NCBI RefSeq assembly: GCF_003634315.1
Contig: NZ_RBXL01000001.1
Location: 2,274,501-2,338,500, forward strand
Source of the DNA: Thiocapsa rosea
Lineage (GTDB): Bacteria > Pseudomonadota > Gammaproteobacteria > Chromatiales > Chromatiaceae
DNA length: 64,000 bases
Direction: 5' to 3'
Shown here: piece after piece, positions 25,994 through 35,523 of the stretch
Position numbering within the stretch: position 1 is the stretch's first letter
How the letters are laid out: every line of letters begins with the position of its first letter
The notes under the pieces: model-generated
The model's database searches: none
What the model was told of the DNA's origin: nothing
What the model saw: only the letters and a program-made list of their open reading frames with translations
Made by a program: the position numbers and the translations under genes

Positions 25994-27670
25994 ATGACGC
26001 GGCGCACACGCTTGGAGCAAGCCGAGCACCTCGCGGCGGCCGAGATGCGGCTGGCGGCGGGGGAGACGCAACGCGCTGTGGCCACCGATATGGGTATTGC
26101 GCGCAGTACCTTGCGGGACTGGTGCGGGGACGTCCCGCGCGGGGATCCGCCGACGGGCCTGACGGCCTTCGCGCGCACCCCGGACGGGATCGCTTGGTTG
26201 CATCGGATGGTGCTTGCGGCGCATTTCAGCATCACCTTGCGGGCGGCGGGTGGCACCCGGCTGGTGAGTGAGTTTCTGGAACTGAGCGGACTGTCGGCCT
26301 TCGTCGGGGTCAGCGACGGCGCGCAGCACGCGCTCAATGTCGCCTTGGAAACGGCCGTGGTCGCGGTGGCCGCGGAGCAGCGCACGGCGCTTGCCGAGGG
26401 CATGCCGGCGCGTGCGGTGACGGTGTGCGAGGACGAAACCTTTCATCCGGGGATCTGCTTGGTCACCATCGAGCCGGTGTCGAACTTCATTGTCCTGGAG
26501 CAGTACGCCGCGGATCGCACCGCGGCGACCTGGACGGCCGCGCTGCAAGGCGCCTGCACGGGGCTCGCCGTGGAGGTCATCCAGAGCACCGCCGACGAGG
26601 CCAAGGCGCTGCGTCGGCATGCCGAGACGGATTTCGGTGCTCACCACTCCCCGGACCTCTTTCACGGCCAACACGAACTCTCCAAAGCCACGTCCTTGGC
26701 GTTGGCGCGCGATCTGCGCCAGGCTGAAGCCGGCGTCGCCGCCGCGCAGATACGATGGGAGGCCGAGCGCGCGGCGCAGCAGGCGTTCGAGGCGCGCTTG
26801 CCGCGCCCGCTCGGGCGTCCACCGGCCTTCGAGACCCGCATTGCCGCCGCCCTGAGCGCGCTGGTCGCCGTCGAAGCCGAACGCGACCGCGCACGGGAGC
26901 GGCAGACCGAGGCGCGTGAATTGATCCGCGAACTCGGTGTGCTGTATCACCCGTATGATCCGGTGGATGGACAGACGCAGCCGGTGGAGCGCGTGGCGGC
27001 GCGCTTCACCGACGTCTGGACGCGCCTGAAGGGATTGGCCGAGGCCGCCGACCTGCCCGAGCGCGCCCGCGAACGCATCATGAAGGCCGAGCGCCTGACC
27101 GTGCAATGGCTCGCCACGCTTGCGTTCTTCTTCGCCACCGTGAGCGCCAGGGTCGATGCCCTCGGGCTGTCCCCGGAGCTGGAAACGGCGGTCCTCGAGC
27201 AGCTCATCCCCGGCATCTACCTCGAGCGCGTCGCCTCCCGCAGCACCGCGGCCGAGACCCGACACCGCGTGCAGGCGGTGAGTACCGCGTTGCTCGACGC
27301 GCTGCGTCGACCCGATCATCCGCTGCAGCGTCTCGCGCCCGAGGACAGCGCTCGGGTCGAACAGGTCGCCGGCGCCTGCGCCGATCTGTTCCAACGCAGC
27401 AGTTCCTGCGTAGAAGGACGCAACGGCCAACTGTCGCTGCATCATCACGGGCGTCATCGTTTGAGCGACCGCAGGCTCGCCGCACTCACGGGCGTGCACA
27501 ACTTCCACATCCGCCGCCCCGACGGCACGACCGCCGCCGAGCGCTTCTTCGGGAGGACACACCTCGCGCTGTTCGAGCAGATCCTCCTGCGCGTGCCCTT
27601 GCCGCCGCGACCGCGACGCCGACGGCCACGCCCGCCGAAACTGCCCTATCTGATGCCGGTCGCAGCCTGA
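25994..27670 (+). CDS. Transposase of a poorly described family (DUF6399-like), copy 3
   Basis: A 558-residue protein, complete. An N-terminal helix-turn-helix (ETQRAVATDMGIARSTLRDW, about residues 20-40) precedes a probable RNase-H fold: VTVCEDETFHPG (about 145), FGAHHSPDLFHGQHELSKA (about 220) and SSSCVEGRNGQLS (about 475), which would supply an acidic DDE-like triad. The C-terminus is basic and proline-rich. Relatives occur at 39303-41021 and 51170-52888. The family is known to me as DUF6399; the transposase role is inferred from inverted repeats and target duplications. It is in the same orientation as the split host gene. Confidence 0.85.
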   Translation: MTRRTRLEQAEHLAAAEMRLAAGETQRAVATDMGIARSTLRDWCGDVPRGDPPTGLTAFARTPDGIAWLHRMVLAAHFSITLRAAGGTRLVSEFLELSGLSAFVGVSDGAQHALNVALETAVVAVAAEQRTALAEGMPARAVTVCEDETFHPGICLVTIEPVSNFIVLEQYAADRTAATWTAALQGACTGLAVEVIQSTADEAKALRRHAETDFGAHHSPDLFHGQHELSKATSLALARDLRQAEAGVAAAQIRWEAERAAQQAFEARLPRPLGRPPAFETRIAAALSALVAVEAERDRARERQTEARELIRELGVLYHPYDPVDGQTQPVERVAARFTDVWTRLKGLAEAADLPERARERIMKAERLTVQWLATLAFFFATVSARVDALGLSPELETAVLEQLIPGIYLERVASRSTAAETRHRVQAVSTALLDALRRPDHPLQRLAPEDSARVEQVAGACADLFQRSSSCVEGRNGQLSLHHHGRHRLSDRRLAALTGVHNFHIRRPDGTTAAERFFGRTHLALFEQILLRVPLPPRPRRRRPRPPKLPYLMPVAA

Positions 27671-27707
27671 GGGCGGTGGACGGGATAATGAACAAGGCCG
27701 AGTTGCG

Positions 27708-28222
27708 CTATTTTGTCAAGAATATTAACGCAGTGTTACACGATGAATGAGATTTCGGGTGATGAGAACGACTCCGGTGCACAACTAAGTGCAACCGGAA
27801 GTTCGGAATTTATAGAGTGGAATCTTAAAGAAGGCGAGCAGGTTATATTTCAGTATCCCAGCTTGGCTGCTATCGCCGGCCCGATCAAGTTGAGTACGAT
27901 TGTTAGTTTCCGACTCCCATCGCTTGTTTTTGGTAGGGTTTTTCATAGCTGCGCTACTGGTCCTGGTAAATTAATATTTTTATCAAAAGGAAAATCTAAA
28001 CAGCTAGATACTTCATCAAGTGTTCCAATAAAAAGAATAATAGCTTGGGATAGAAGTGCTCACTTTGAAATTAAAGCCCAGCTAAATCCAGTCGATATCT
28101 TTTTCAGCGGCATTTATTTCAAACCGTTGACATCTCATGCCGTCCTTATTGATGCAGACGAAAAAGGGAAACCAGATAACGGTCTAATAAGGTTCGTGAA
28201 AAACTTCCTTATCCCATTCTAA
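27708..28222 (+). pseudogene. Membrane protein with AIM24-like C-terminus, 3' part
   Basis: This is the downstream portion of the gene cut by copy 3. It reads AILSRILTQCYTMNEISG and continues into EFIEWNLKEGEQVIFQYPSL, LSTIVSFRLPSLVFGRVFHS and GPGKLIFLSKGK. The order of short beta strands and the GPG turn resemble AIM24-type domains, a moderate-confidence guess. It could be translated alone from an internal ATG (27743), yielding a soluble domain, but it has lost its membrane part and promoter. It is AT-rich like the 5' part. Confidence 0.7.
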
Positions 28223-28239
28223 TAAATCTCGCACGAGAC

Positions 28240-28542
28240 ATGCGCAAGCCAACTTTTACCAAAGCCACACATCCGTTCAACGGCGACTTTATCACGTGGT
28301 GTGACGACTGTGTGCATCTTGGTCTCGGCGAACTGTTCGTCGATCAGGCGATGAGTATCGCTGTGCTGAATGCGAAGAAGGAGGGAACGGCCTGTACGGT
28401 AACCAGAGAACAACTTCGATTCTGGGGTTACGACATCTACTCCAAGCAGGGCTGGGAGCACGACACGCTGATTCGGATGGGATTTAAGCCGATAGTCGGT
28501 GATTGGAGGGACAGTGCGGCCTGGCAAGGCTGCGTATTCTAG
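28240..28542 (+). CDS. Hypothetical protein, 100 aa
   Basis: The frame begins MRKPTFTKATHPFNGDFITW and ends DWRDSAAWQGCVF. It contains CDDCVHLGLGELF, with a CxxC pair. No family is recognised. The ATG at 28240 has no clear ribosome-binding site and lies 17 bp after the preceding stop, so it may be coupled to that gene. Its end abuts the group II intron region. It is probably real island cargo, but the short length leaves doubt. Confidence 0.5.
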   Translation: MRKPTFTKATHPFNGDFITWCDDCVHLGLGELFVDQAMSIAVLNAKKEGTACTVTREQLRFWGYDIYSKQGWEHDTLIRMGFKPIVGDWRDSAAWQGCVF

Positions 28543-28599
28543 CGGGTGGGACCCCCGTCCGGGTAATCGCTAGCCACGAGCCCGGTATCGAGCCTTGTC

Positions 28600-30710
28600 G
28601 TGTCAAGTTAAATTCAGATCCTTGGAATCGGAACGGAGACCGTGAAATTGGATAGCGTTACCCAGTGGGTGAGGGGTGACCCAATTCCCATGAGAGGCGG
28701 CTAGCCACCGACTCTGTAGCGAACCTGCGTGCATAACCCGCAAGGGTGTGTATGAAGCCAGGTGTAGCGAGTGTGCAGGCCGCGTGACTGAGTTCCGAAA
28801 AGATATGGTTGTGGTCCATGAGGATAACCGAGCGCGAGCTTGGGAAAGCCGACGGCATCAAGGCGCCGGAAGGCTGTAGTCCTTGGAGCGCTAGGGCGAG
28901 CGACGAGGACACCACCGGGATCGACGAGCGGGGCATGTACACACAGGGGTAGCCTGGGAACTTGAGAGGACCGTCATCTCCTTGTGGAGAGCACCGGTGA
29001 GGCACGCCGGTCAAGAGTCGGGCCAGGCGCGGCCAGGGTCATCGTCGCACCCGGGCAGCGAACCCGCGAGGGGACACAAACGCAAGCGAACGAGCACAAG
29101 GTATCGGGAAGCGAGCTTGAGGCGAAGCAACCCGAGATGGAGAAACGGTCGTCTTAGCTGAGCATAGTACCGAAGGCTGAAAGTTGGAGAGCCGAGAAGG
29201 CGGGGAACCGAGACCCAAGGGACCCGCTGTAGGGAAGGCGACGCCGGGCATAACGTATTGTCGTGGGGAAAGATGAGCGGCACACAGAGGTCAATCTTCA
29301 TCGAAACACCACTGCGGCAAATCGCAGAGCAAGCGATCGAGCATCCGGATCGGGTCTTCACAAGCCTGATCCACCGCATGGACTTGGACCTTCTACGCGA
29401 GGCCTTCTACGAACTGCGTCGAGATGGCGCACCGGGATTCAGTGGAATCACGGTCAAGGACTACGCCAAGGACCTGGAGGCCAACCTCGAGGACCTCCAC
29501 CGGCGGCTGAGGACGCGGAGCTATGTGGCCCCGCCGATCAAGCGCGTGTGGATCGACAAGGACAACGGAAAGAAACGTCCGATCGGACTCGTGGAAATCG
29601 AAGACAAGATCGTCCAGAAAGCGGTATCGATACTGATGGGGGCGGTCGTGGAGCAAGACTTCCTGCCGATCTCCTATGGCTTTCGGGAGGGGCGCAACGC
29701 CCATGACGCCCTCGCGGACCTACGCGAGCAGTGCATGACGCACGGTATTCGATGGATCTATGACGGAGACATCACAGGATTCTTCGACAACCTTGACTGG
29801 GGCTGGCTAAGGGAGTTCATTCAGCGCCGGATCAATGATGGTGGGATACTTCGGCTGATCGGGCAGTGGTTACATGCCGGCATCATCGAGGGAGAAGAGA
29901 TCAGCTATAGCGATAAAGGAACGCCACAAGGCGGGGTCATTAGCCCCTTGCTGGCGAATATCTATCTCCACTACGTACTGGATGAGTGGTTCGAGACTGA
30001 AGTCAAGCCACGGATGAGAGGGCATTGCTTCCTCGTACGGTTTGCCGATGACTTCGTCATCGGCTTTCAGAATGAGAACGATGCACGGCGCGCCATGGAA
30101 GTGTTGCCGAAGCGCTTCGGGAAATACGGACTACAACTGCATCCAGAGAAGAGCCGCCTCCTCGATTTCAGTCGGCCGGCGCGTGCACAAATGCGCGGGC
30201 GGGGAGCCAACACATTCGACTTTGTCGGATTCACCCACTACTGGGCGAGGTCAAGGCGGGGATTTTGGGTCATCAAGCGCAAGACCGCACGGAAGAAAGT
30301 CAGGAAGACGATCCAGGGGATCTGGGAGTGGTGCCGCCGGAACCGGCACCGCAACATTGAGGAGCAGCACCGCGTGCTGTGCTCAAAGCTGCGCGGTCAC
30401 TACCAATACTTTGGCGTGCGTGGAAACTCGCGCGCCATGGCGGCGGTACTGGACCGCGTACGTCGTGCTTGGCGGTACTGGCTGCATCGGCGCAATAGCA
30501 AGAAAGCGATGCCATGGAAGAAGTTCGCGGCATTGCTGGAACGTCTGCCGTTGCCGAATCCCAAAATCCTCCACGCCGTCTGATCGTTGGCGGGGTAGCG
30601 AAGTTATGTGTCGGGAGTGGTGTTGCGCTCCTGATAACCGAGGAACCGGATGACCGAATTGGTCACGTCCGGATCTGTGGGGGGGATGGCTCAGTAATGG
30701 CTGTCTCTAC
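28600..30710 (+). ncRNA. Group II intron 1 with reverse transcriptase (limits approximate)
   Basis: The 5' RNA domains fill 28600-29270 and share landmarks with the ORF-less intron (GTGCAGGCCG near 28773, GAGCGGGGCATGTAC near 28928). The reverse transcriptase follows. Domain V (GAGGAACCGGATGACCGAA to GTCCGGATCTGTGG, about 30639-30680) and a domain VI hairpin (about 30684-30708) end in TCTAC, a typical AY 3' end. It stands just after a hairpin at about 28540-28575, a common site for group II introns. Confidence 0.75.
29273..30583 (+). CDS. ltrA: Group II intron reverse transcriptase/maturase 1
   Basis: A 436-residue intron-encoded protein that reverse-transcribes and helps splice its intron. 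RT segments visible: DGAPGFSGITV, RPIGLVEIEDKIVQKA, YDGDITGFFDNL, GTPQGGVISPLLANIYLHYVLD, and the catalytic box FADDFVI, with Phe instead of the usual Tyr. The maturase region follows (HYWARSRRGFWVIKRKTARK) and a GIIM-like end (RGHYQYFGVRGN). No HNH endonuclease domain is seen. ATG at 29273 follows GGGGA; an upstream TTG is less likely. Confidence 0.9.
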   Translation: MSGTQRSIFIETPLRQIAEQAIEHPDRVFTSLIHRMDLDLLREAFYELRRDGAPGFSGITVKDYAKDLEANLEDLHRRLRTRSYVAPPIKRVWIDKDNGKKRPIGLVEIEDKIVQKAVSILMGAVVEQDFLPISYGFREGRNAHDALADLREQCMTHGIRWIYDGDITGFFDNLDWGWLREFIQRRINDGGILRLIGQWLHAGIIEGEEISYSDKGTPQGGVISPLLANIYLHYVLDEWFETEVKPRMRGHCFLVRFADDFVIGFQNENDARRAMEVLPKRFGKYGLQLHPEKSRLLDFSRPARAQMRGRGANTFDFVGFTHYWARSRRGFWVIKRKTARKKVRKTIQGIWEWCRRNRHRNIEEQHRVLCSKLRGHYQYFGVRGNSRAMAAVLDRVRRAWRYWLHRRNSKKAMPWKKFAALLERLPLPNPKILHAV

Positions 30711-30779
30711 CCGGACGGCGCGGCTGGTAACAGGCGCGTCGATGCGTAGGCACGAAAGCAGGCGAGGTGTAAGGGTAAC

Positions 30780-32510
30780 GGGTGGAGCCGACCTTGAAGG
30801 TATTGAGCCCCGAAAAGAACATGGGTGAGTGCCGACGGGTTTGTCCCCCCGGCAGGCAACAGACCGTGACGCGCTGTGGCGAGTGGCACGGGAACTCCCC
30901 GGGGTCCGAGACCACATCGAGCCTGACATCGAGAGTACGCGGTAACCAGGGAGATCCGTGTATCGGTCCGCCGGAGGCGGGCACCCGCGAACAAGTGTCA
31001 AAAGCGAGGACGCGGGCAGCGATGCGCGGAAGTCGGAGCCACCTGGAGTAGCGTTGATACCCGGTAATGCGGGTGGAGCGAAGGGGTGGCGGTTTGAGAC
31101 AACGCAAGAGTGAAACACGGCCCTACACCGAGAGGACTCTGACCGTGACCAGCAAGCTTGAGCGTTTCACACTGAAGGCGCACGCGGAGCCGCACACGCG
31201 GTTCACGTCCCTGATGGGCATGCTGTTTGACCCGGAGGGGTTGCGCGAAAGCTTCGAGCGCCAGGACGGACGCAAGGCGCCCGGAGTCGACGGGGTCAGG
31301 AAGGACGACTATGCAGTGGGTCTGGACGCGCGTCTGGAGGATCTGTCGGCACGGATTCGCCGTCTGGGGTACCGGCCTCTGCCGGTGCGGCGCACCTATA
31401 TCCCGAAAGGGGATGGCCGCTATCGGCCGTTGGGGGTGCCGAGCTTCGAGGACCGCCTGGTCCAAGATCGCCTCAGCCGCATTCTTCAGGCCATCTGGGA
31501 ACCGGAGTTTCGGGACTGTTCGTTCGGGTTTCGGCCGGGTCGCAGTGCGCACGATGCGCTGCGCCGGGTGGCCGAAGTGATCACCAACGGGCGCACGCAG
31601 TGGGTCGTGGAGGCGGACATCAAAGGGTTCTTTGACCATTTGTCACACTCCCACCTCATGGAATTCCTGGAGCACCGCATCGGCGATCCCAATCTGTTGC
31701 GGATCGTGCGACGGTTCCTGAAGGCCGGCATCATGGAAGACGGCGCGTTCACGGCCAGTGAAGAGGGCGCCCCGCAAGGGGGTCTGGTCTCGCCCGTGCT
31801 CAGCAATATCTACCTGCACTATGTGCTCGATCTCTGGTTCGAGAAACGGTTTGCGGGAATGTGCACGGGACGGGCGTACCTGATTCGCTACGCCGACGAC
31901 TATGTGGCCTGCTTCGAGCACGAAGGCGATGCACGGGCCTTTCTCACCAAGATGACCGCACGTCTGGCGCAGTTCGATCTGGAGGTCGAGCCGAGCAAAA
32001 CGGCACTGCTGCGTTTCGGCAGCGACCAGCTGGGTCGGACGCGGGCGGAGACGTCCGAACCGCGGACCTTCAGCTTCCTCGGCTTCACCCATTATGTCGG
32101 GAAGAGCCGGACGGGGCGTTTCGTCGTCGGGCGCAAGACCGACGGCAAGCGGGTGCGCAAGAAGCTCGCGCTCTTGAACGAGCGCTTGCGCGGGCTGCGG
32201 GCGCAAGGCGGACGGGCGATGGTGGCATACCTGATCCGGCATCTGCGCGGACACATCCAGTATTACGGTGTGAGCGGCAATAGCCGGGGCGTATCGGGTT
32301 ACCTCTACGCCGCGACGGGCCTGTTGTTCAAATGGCTCAACCGGCTCAGCCAACGGCGTTCGTTGACCTGGAAGCGCTTCTACGCGGTCATCAAGCCCAT
32401 GCTCCCGACGGCGCGGATCATTCACGACCTCTACCCCGTCCCTTGGTGGAAGACTCAAGCTGGGAGCCGGATGGTGTAACACTCCAAGTCCGGTTCTGCG
32501 AGGAGCCGGG
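30780..32510 (+). ncRNA. Group II intron 2 with reverse transcriptase (limits approximate)
   Basis: It starts within 70 bp of the end of intron 1. The 5' segment 30780-31140 has the GC-rich domain I style of sequence. Domain V lies at about 32468-32505 (GAGCCGGATGGTGTAACACT then AAGTCCGGTTCTGCG). The region after it to about 32690 shows no clear domain VI, so the 3' end may be lost. The reverse-transcriptase frame runs into domain V. Confidence 0.65.
31145..32479 (+). CDS. ltrA: Group II intron reverse transcriptase/maturase 2
   Basis: A 444-residue intron-encoded RT. Motifs: DGRKAPGVDGVRKDDY, RPLGVPSFEDRLVQDRLSRI, FGFRPGRSAHDAL, VVEADIKGFFDHL, GAPQGGLVSPVLSNIYLHYVLD and the catalytic YADDYVA. 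The maturase part contains GFTHYVGKSRTGRFVVGRKT and RGHIQYYGVSGN. GTG at 31145 has AGAGGA about 9 bases upstream; an earlier in-frame ATG at 31067 would add 26 arginine-rich residues from the RNA region. No endonuclease domain. It is clearly different from the first RT, so the two introns arrived separately. Confidence 0.9.
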   Translation: MTSKLERFTLKAHAEPHTRFTSLMGMLFDPEGLRESFERQDGRKAPGVDGVRKDDYAVGLDARLEDLSARIRRLGYRPLPVRRTYIPKGDGRYRPLGVPSFEDRLVQDRLSRILQAIWEPEFRDCSFGFRPGRSAHDALRRVAEVITNGRTQWVVEADIKGFFDHLSHSHLMEFLEHRIGDPNLLRIVRRFLKAGIMEDGAFTASEEGAPQGGLVSPVLSNIYLHYVLDLWFEKRFAGMCTGRAYLIRYADDYVACFEHEGDARAFLTKMTARLAQFDLEVEPSKTALLRFGSDQLGRTRAETSEPRTFSFLGFTHYVGKSRTGRFVVGRKTDGKRVRKKLALLNERLRGLRAQGGRAMVAYLIRHLRGHIQYYGVSGNSRGVSGYLYAATGLLFKWLNRLSQRRSLTWKRFYAVIKPMLPTARIIHDLYPVPWWKTQAGSRMV

Positions 32511-32809
32511 AACGAACCGTCGTATGGCCGAGATCATGTGGCACCGCCGGGAAACCAGGCGGCAAACAGAGAACACAAACGTCAGCCTAACCGATGGCAA
32601 GGACCCGGCTTACTCTCCGATTCCCGTCCTCTTCTCGACTGAAAGGGAGAGCCAAGACACTCAAGTAACTTAGGCAAATGAAAAGTGCCTAGGGGATCAG
32701 CACTGAAAGTACGGGTGCGGAAACTACGCGTGAATACTGCTGGTGCCCGATCAAATGCACTAGTGCGTTCGGCAGTACCAATGGCGTGGCTGGGATGCCC
32801 TTTCCCATG
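32511..32809. other. Gap between intron 2 and the helicase promoter
   Basis: No gene is recognised. The first part may be degenerate intron 3' RNA; the second (about 32690-32809) is presumably the upstream region of the helicase operon. Confidence 0.5.
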
Positions 32810-32839
32810 TTGAGACATGTCGGTCAAGATCTGTATGAT
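32810..32839 (+). promoter_or_regulatory. Possible promoter of the helicase/Hsp70-like operon
   Basis: TTGAGA (32810-32815) and TATGAT (32834-32839) are 18 bp apart, 37 bp ahead of the helicase ATG at 32877. Confidence 0.5.
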
Positions 32840-32876
32840 CGGGGCGGAGTGAAGTTTTTGCTGACAGGTCGAAGGT

Positions 32877-35507
32877 ATGTCGATGCAACCAGGAGATAAA
32901 ATCAGGCTGAAAGCGAACCCCGGACGGATTGGGATTCTTGGCAACGAGACCGACGGCCCCCTCCATCGGTTGCGGGTGTTAGTTCATTTCCTTGACGGTG
33001 ATGAGCAGTTCATTCTTCAGGGCTCACTGGAGAAGGTCATCCATGGCGCAGCCGGAGCTTATGCAATGATTCAGGCCGGCCGCTACGGCCGGGTCACCGA
33101 TCTGCGCGGTGCCATCACCTACTACCGTCTGAGTGGGCGACTTGCCAATTTGATCTACAGCCTCAACACCACAAATACCGATTTCCTTGCCTATCAGTTC
33201 AAGCCGGTGCTTCAATTTCTCGACTCCCCTTGCAACGGAATTCTGATCGCCGATGAGGTGGGACTCGGCAAGACTATAGAGGCTGGTCTCATCTGGACCG
33301 AGCTACGGGCACGTGTTGATGCGCAGCGCCTGCTGGTGGTATGTCCAGCGATGTTGCGGGAGAAATGGCGAGAAGAATTGATCGATCGCTTTGGTGTTCA
33401 GGCCGAGATCGTCAATGCGCAGGTACTACTTGATCGACTGGCGTCGCTGAAACGTCGACCTCAACAACAGTTCGCGCTGATCGCCAGCCTCCAAGGTATG
33501 CGCCCGCCTCGGGACTGGAACCCGGACGATCACGCAGAGACGTCTCAGACGCCCGCCGCGCAACTGGCGCGTTTTCTTGCCGACTCTATGCTCGATGACG
33601 CCTTGCTCGATCTGGTGGTCGTGGACGAGGCTCATTATTTACGCAACGCGGAGACCCTAACACATCGTTTCGCCCGCCTCCTGCGACCGGTCACCCACAA
33701 CCTGGTCATGCTTACGGCGACCCCGATCCAACTGCGCAGCCGTGATCTGTACACGCTGTTGCACTTGCTCGATGAAGATGCCTTCCCTTATGAGAATTCC
33801 TTCGAGCAGACCTTGCGCGCCAATGCGCCTGTGGTCGCCCTGCGCGATCGAATTTTAGGCGGGAAGGTGACCCAGACCGATTTCGAGTCGACAATACGGG
33901 AAGCGATCCAAAGCCGAATCTTCGGCGACAACGAGCAGCTTGACTATCTCCTTCAGAATCCGCCAAGCGACGAGGAGTTACTGTCACCACGTGGGCGAGC
34001 GGAGATCAGTGAGCAACTCGACCGGATCAATCCACTGGCGAAAGTAGTGACGCGGACACTGAAACGTGATGTGCAAGAGATGCGGGTCCAACGCACGCCG
34101 GTAACCATACGTGTGGAGATGAACCCGACGGAGCGCGAGTTCTACCTCCAGGTGACCGAAGCGGTACGTGATTTCTGCGCCCGATTTGCCGTCTCCGAGG
34201 GTTTCATGCTGACCATTCCCCAGAGGCAGATGTCGAGTTGCATCGCCGCAGCTTGTCAGGGGTGGATCGAGCGGGCGGGCGACATTGATGAAGAGGAGCT
34301 GGAGGAGTCTGTCTTTGAGTTGTTTGGAGATTCGGACGAACCCGCCCAGAGACCCACTCTGGGGCCACTGTTGTTGACCCTGGTCGGCATTGCGCGCCGG
34401 GTCGGGGATGATCGTGTGCTAAAAGCTGGGGACACTAAGTATGCCGAACTGGTTGCAAACATCAAACGCTATTGGGAGAACTATCCGGGCCACAAGATTA
34501 TCCTCTTCTCTTTTTATCGCAAAACCCTGCACTACCTAGCTAAACGGCTTGCGTCCAATGGGATACTGTCGGTTGTGTTACACGGGGGCATGGACAAACA
34601 AGCGGCATTGCGCCGTTTCGCCGCGCTCGACGGTCCAAACCTTTTGCTGTCGTCTGAGGTCGCCGCAGAGGGCGTGGATCTTCAGTTTTCCAGCTTGTTG
34701 GTTAACTACGATCTGCCGTGGAACCCGGCACGCATCGAGCAACGCATTGGACGAATCGACCGAATCGGGCAGACAGCCGAGCGGATTCTGATTTGGAACT
34801 TCATCTATGCAGACACCATCGACGACCGGATCTACAACCGATTACTTGTCCGTCTGGATGTATTCAAGCAGGCGCTGGGCAGCGTAGAGGCGATGCTCGG
34901 CGAGGAGATCCGCAAACTGACCTATGAGCTGTTGTCCCACAAGCTCACGCCTGAGCAGGAAATCAACCGCATCGAGCAAACCTGCCAGGCGGTCGAAAAT
35001 ACCAACCGTTTACAGGCGGAGCTGGAAGAGGAGGCTACCCGACTCATCGCGCATGGCGAGTTCATCCAGAACAAGGTGCGCGCCGCTCGCGAACTGGGGC
35101 GCTATTTGCGCGGAGAGGATCTGTTGGCCTATGTCCGTGATTTTCTGGAGCGGGATTATCCAGGCACCCGGATGCTCGCCGCTGATGACAACCACCTGGA
35201 GCAGACACTCGAACTTTCAACCGAGGGACGAGTCGCCTTTGCCGAGTTTCTGTCCGCCCATCAGTTGGGAGCTACGGGCATTCTGGCATCTTCACCACCA
35301 CGGCTGTTATTTGAGAACCGTCTCGGCCGCGTTCAGCATCAAGTGGAGCGCATTACCCAGGATCATCCGCTGGTGCGGTTCGTGGCCTTGATCATCGCTT
35401 GGTCCAAAACCCAGTGCAAACGTAGAGATAGGGCCGATCTTTGCTTGCTAATCAGCGCCTTACGCCGAGATACCATGCTCCCGTCGGCTGGGCGGACCAA
35501 ACGATGA
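32877..35507 (+). pseudogene. SNF2/RapA-like helicase, N-terminal part, truncated by a MITE
   Basis: A superfamily 2 DNA translocase that uses ATP. A small beta-barrel-like N-terminus (MQPGDKIRLKANPGRIGILG) is followed by Walker A in GILIADEVGLGKTIEAGL (about residue 125), the DEAH box VVVDEAHYLRNA (about 248), LTATPIQL, and helicase domain 2 with SSEVAAEGVDLQFSSLLVNYDLPWNP and RIGRIDRIGQT. Native codons end at 35383; from 35384 to the stop at 35507 the frame reads the 132-bp MITE, giving a false tail (ALIIAWSKTQ...). Joining 32877-35383 to 35524-36139 restores a 1040-residue protein. All ATPase motifs survive upstream, so partial activity is possible. It is first in a probable operon with the Hsp70-like gene. 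Confidence 0.85.
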
Positions 35508-35523
35508 TCGAGGCCCGGTTCGT
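35376..35523. mobile_element. 132-bp MITE related to the CVEGRNG-family insertion sequences
   Basis: The element spans 35384-35515. The left end GGCCTTGATCATCGCTTGG and the complement of the right end GGCCTCGATCATCGTTTGG match the ends of the full insertion sequences at 39274 and 51141. The left side matches further (TCCAAAACC). CGGTTCGT is duplicated at 35376-35383 and 35516-35523. It has no coding capacity and would need the transposase of a full copy. Confidence 0.92.

Larger units (their letters stand above)
24995..27707 (+). mobile_element. Insertion sequence of the CVEGRNG-transposase family, copy 3, with a nested group II intron
   Basis: The element spans 25003-27699. The left end GGCGTTGTTCATAGTCCCG and the complement of the right end GGCCTTGTTCATTATCCCG are inverted repeats. 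GAGTTGCG is duplicated at 24995-25002 and 27700-27707. It is more diverged from copies 1 and 2 than they are from each other. About 780 bp of group II intron RNA lies between its left end and the transposase gene. Removing the element and one target copy restores the host frame. Confidence 0.88.
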
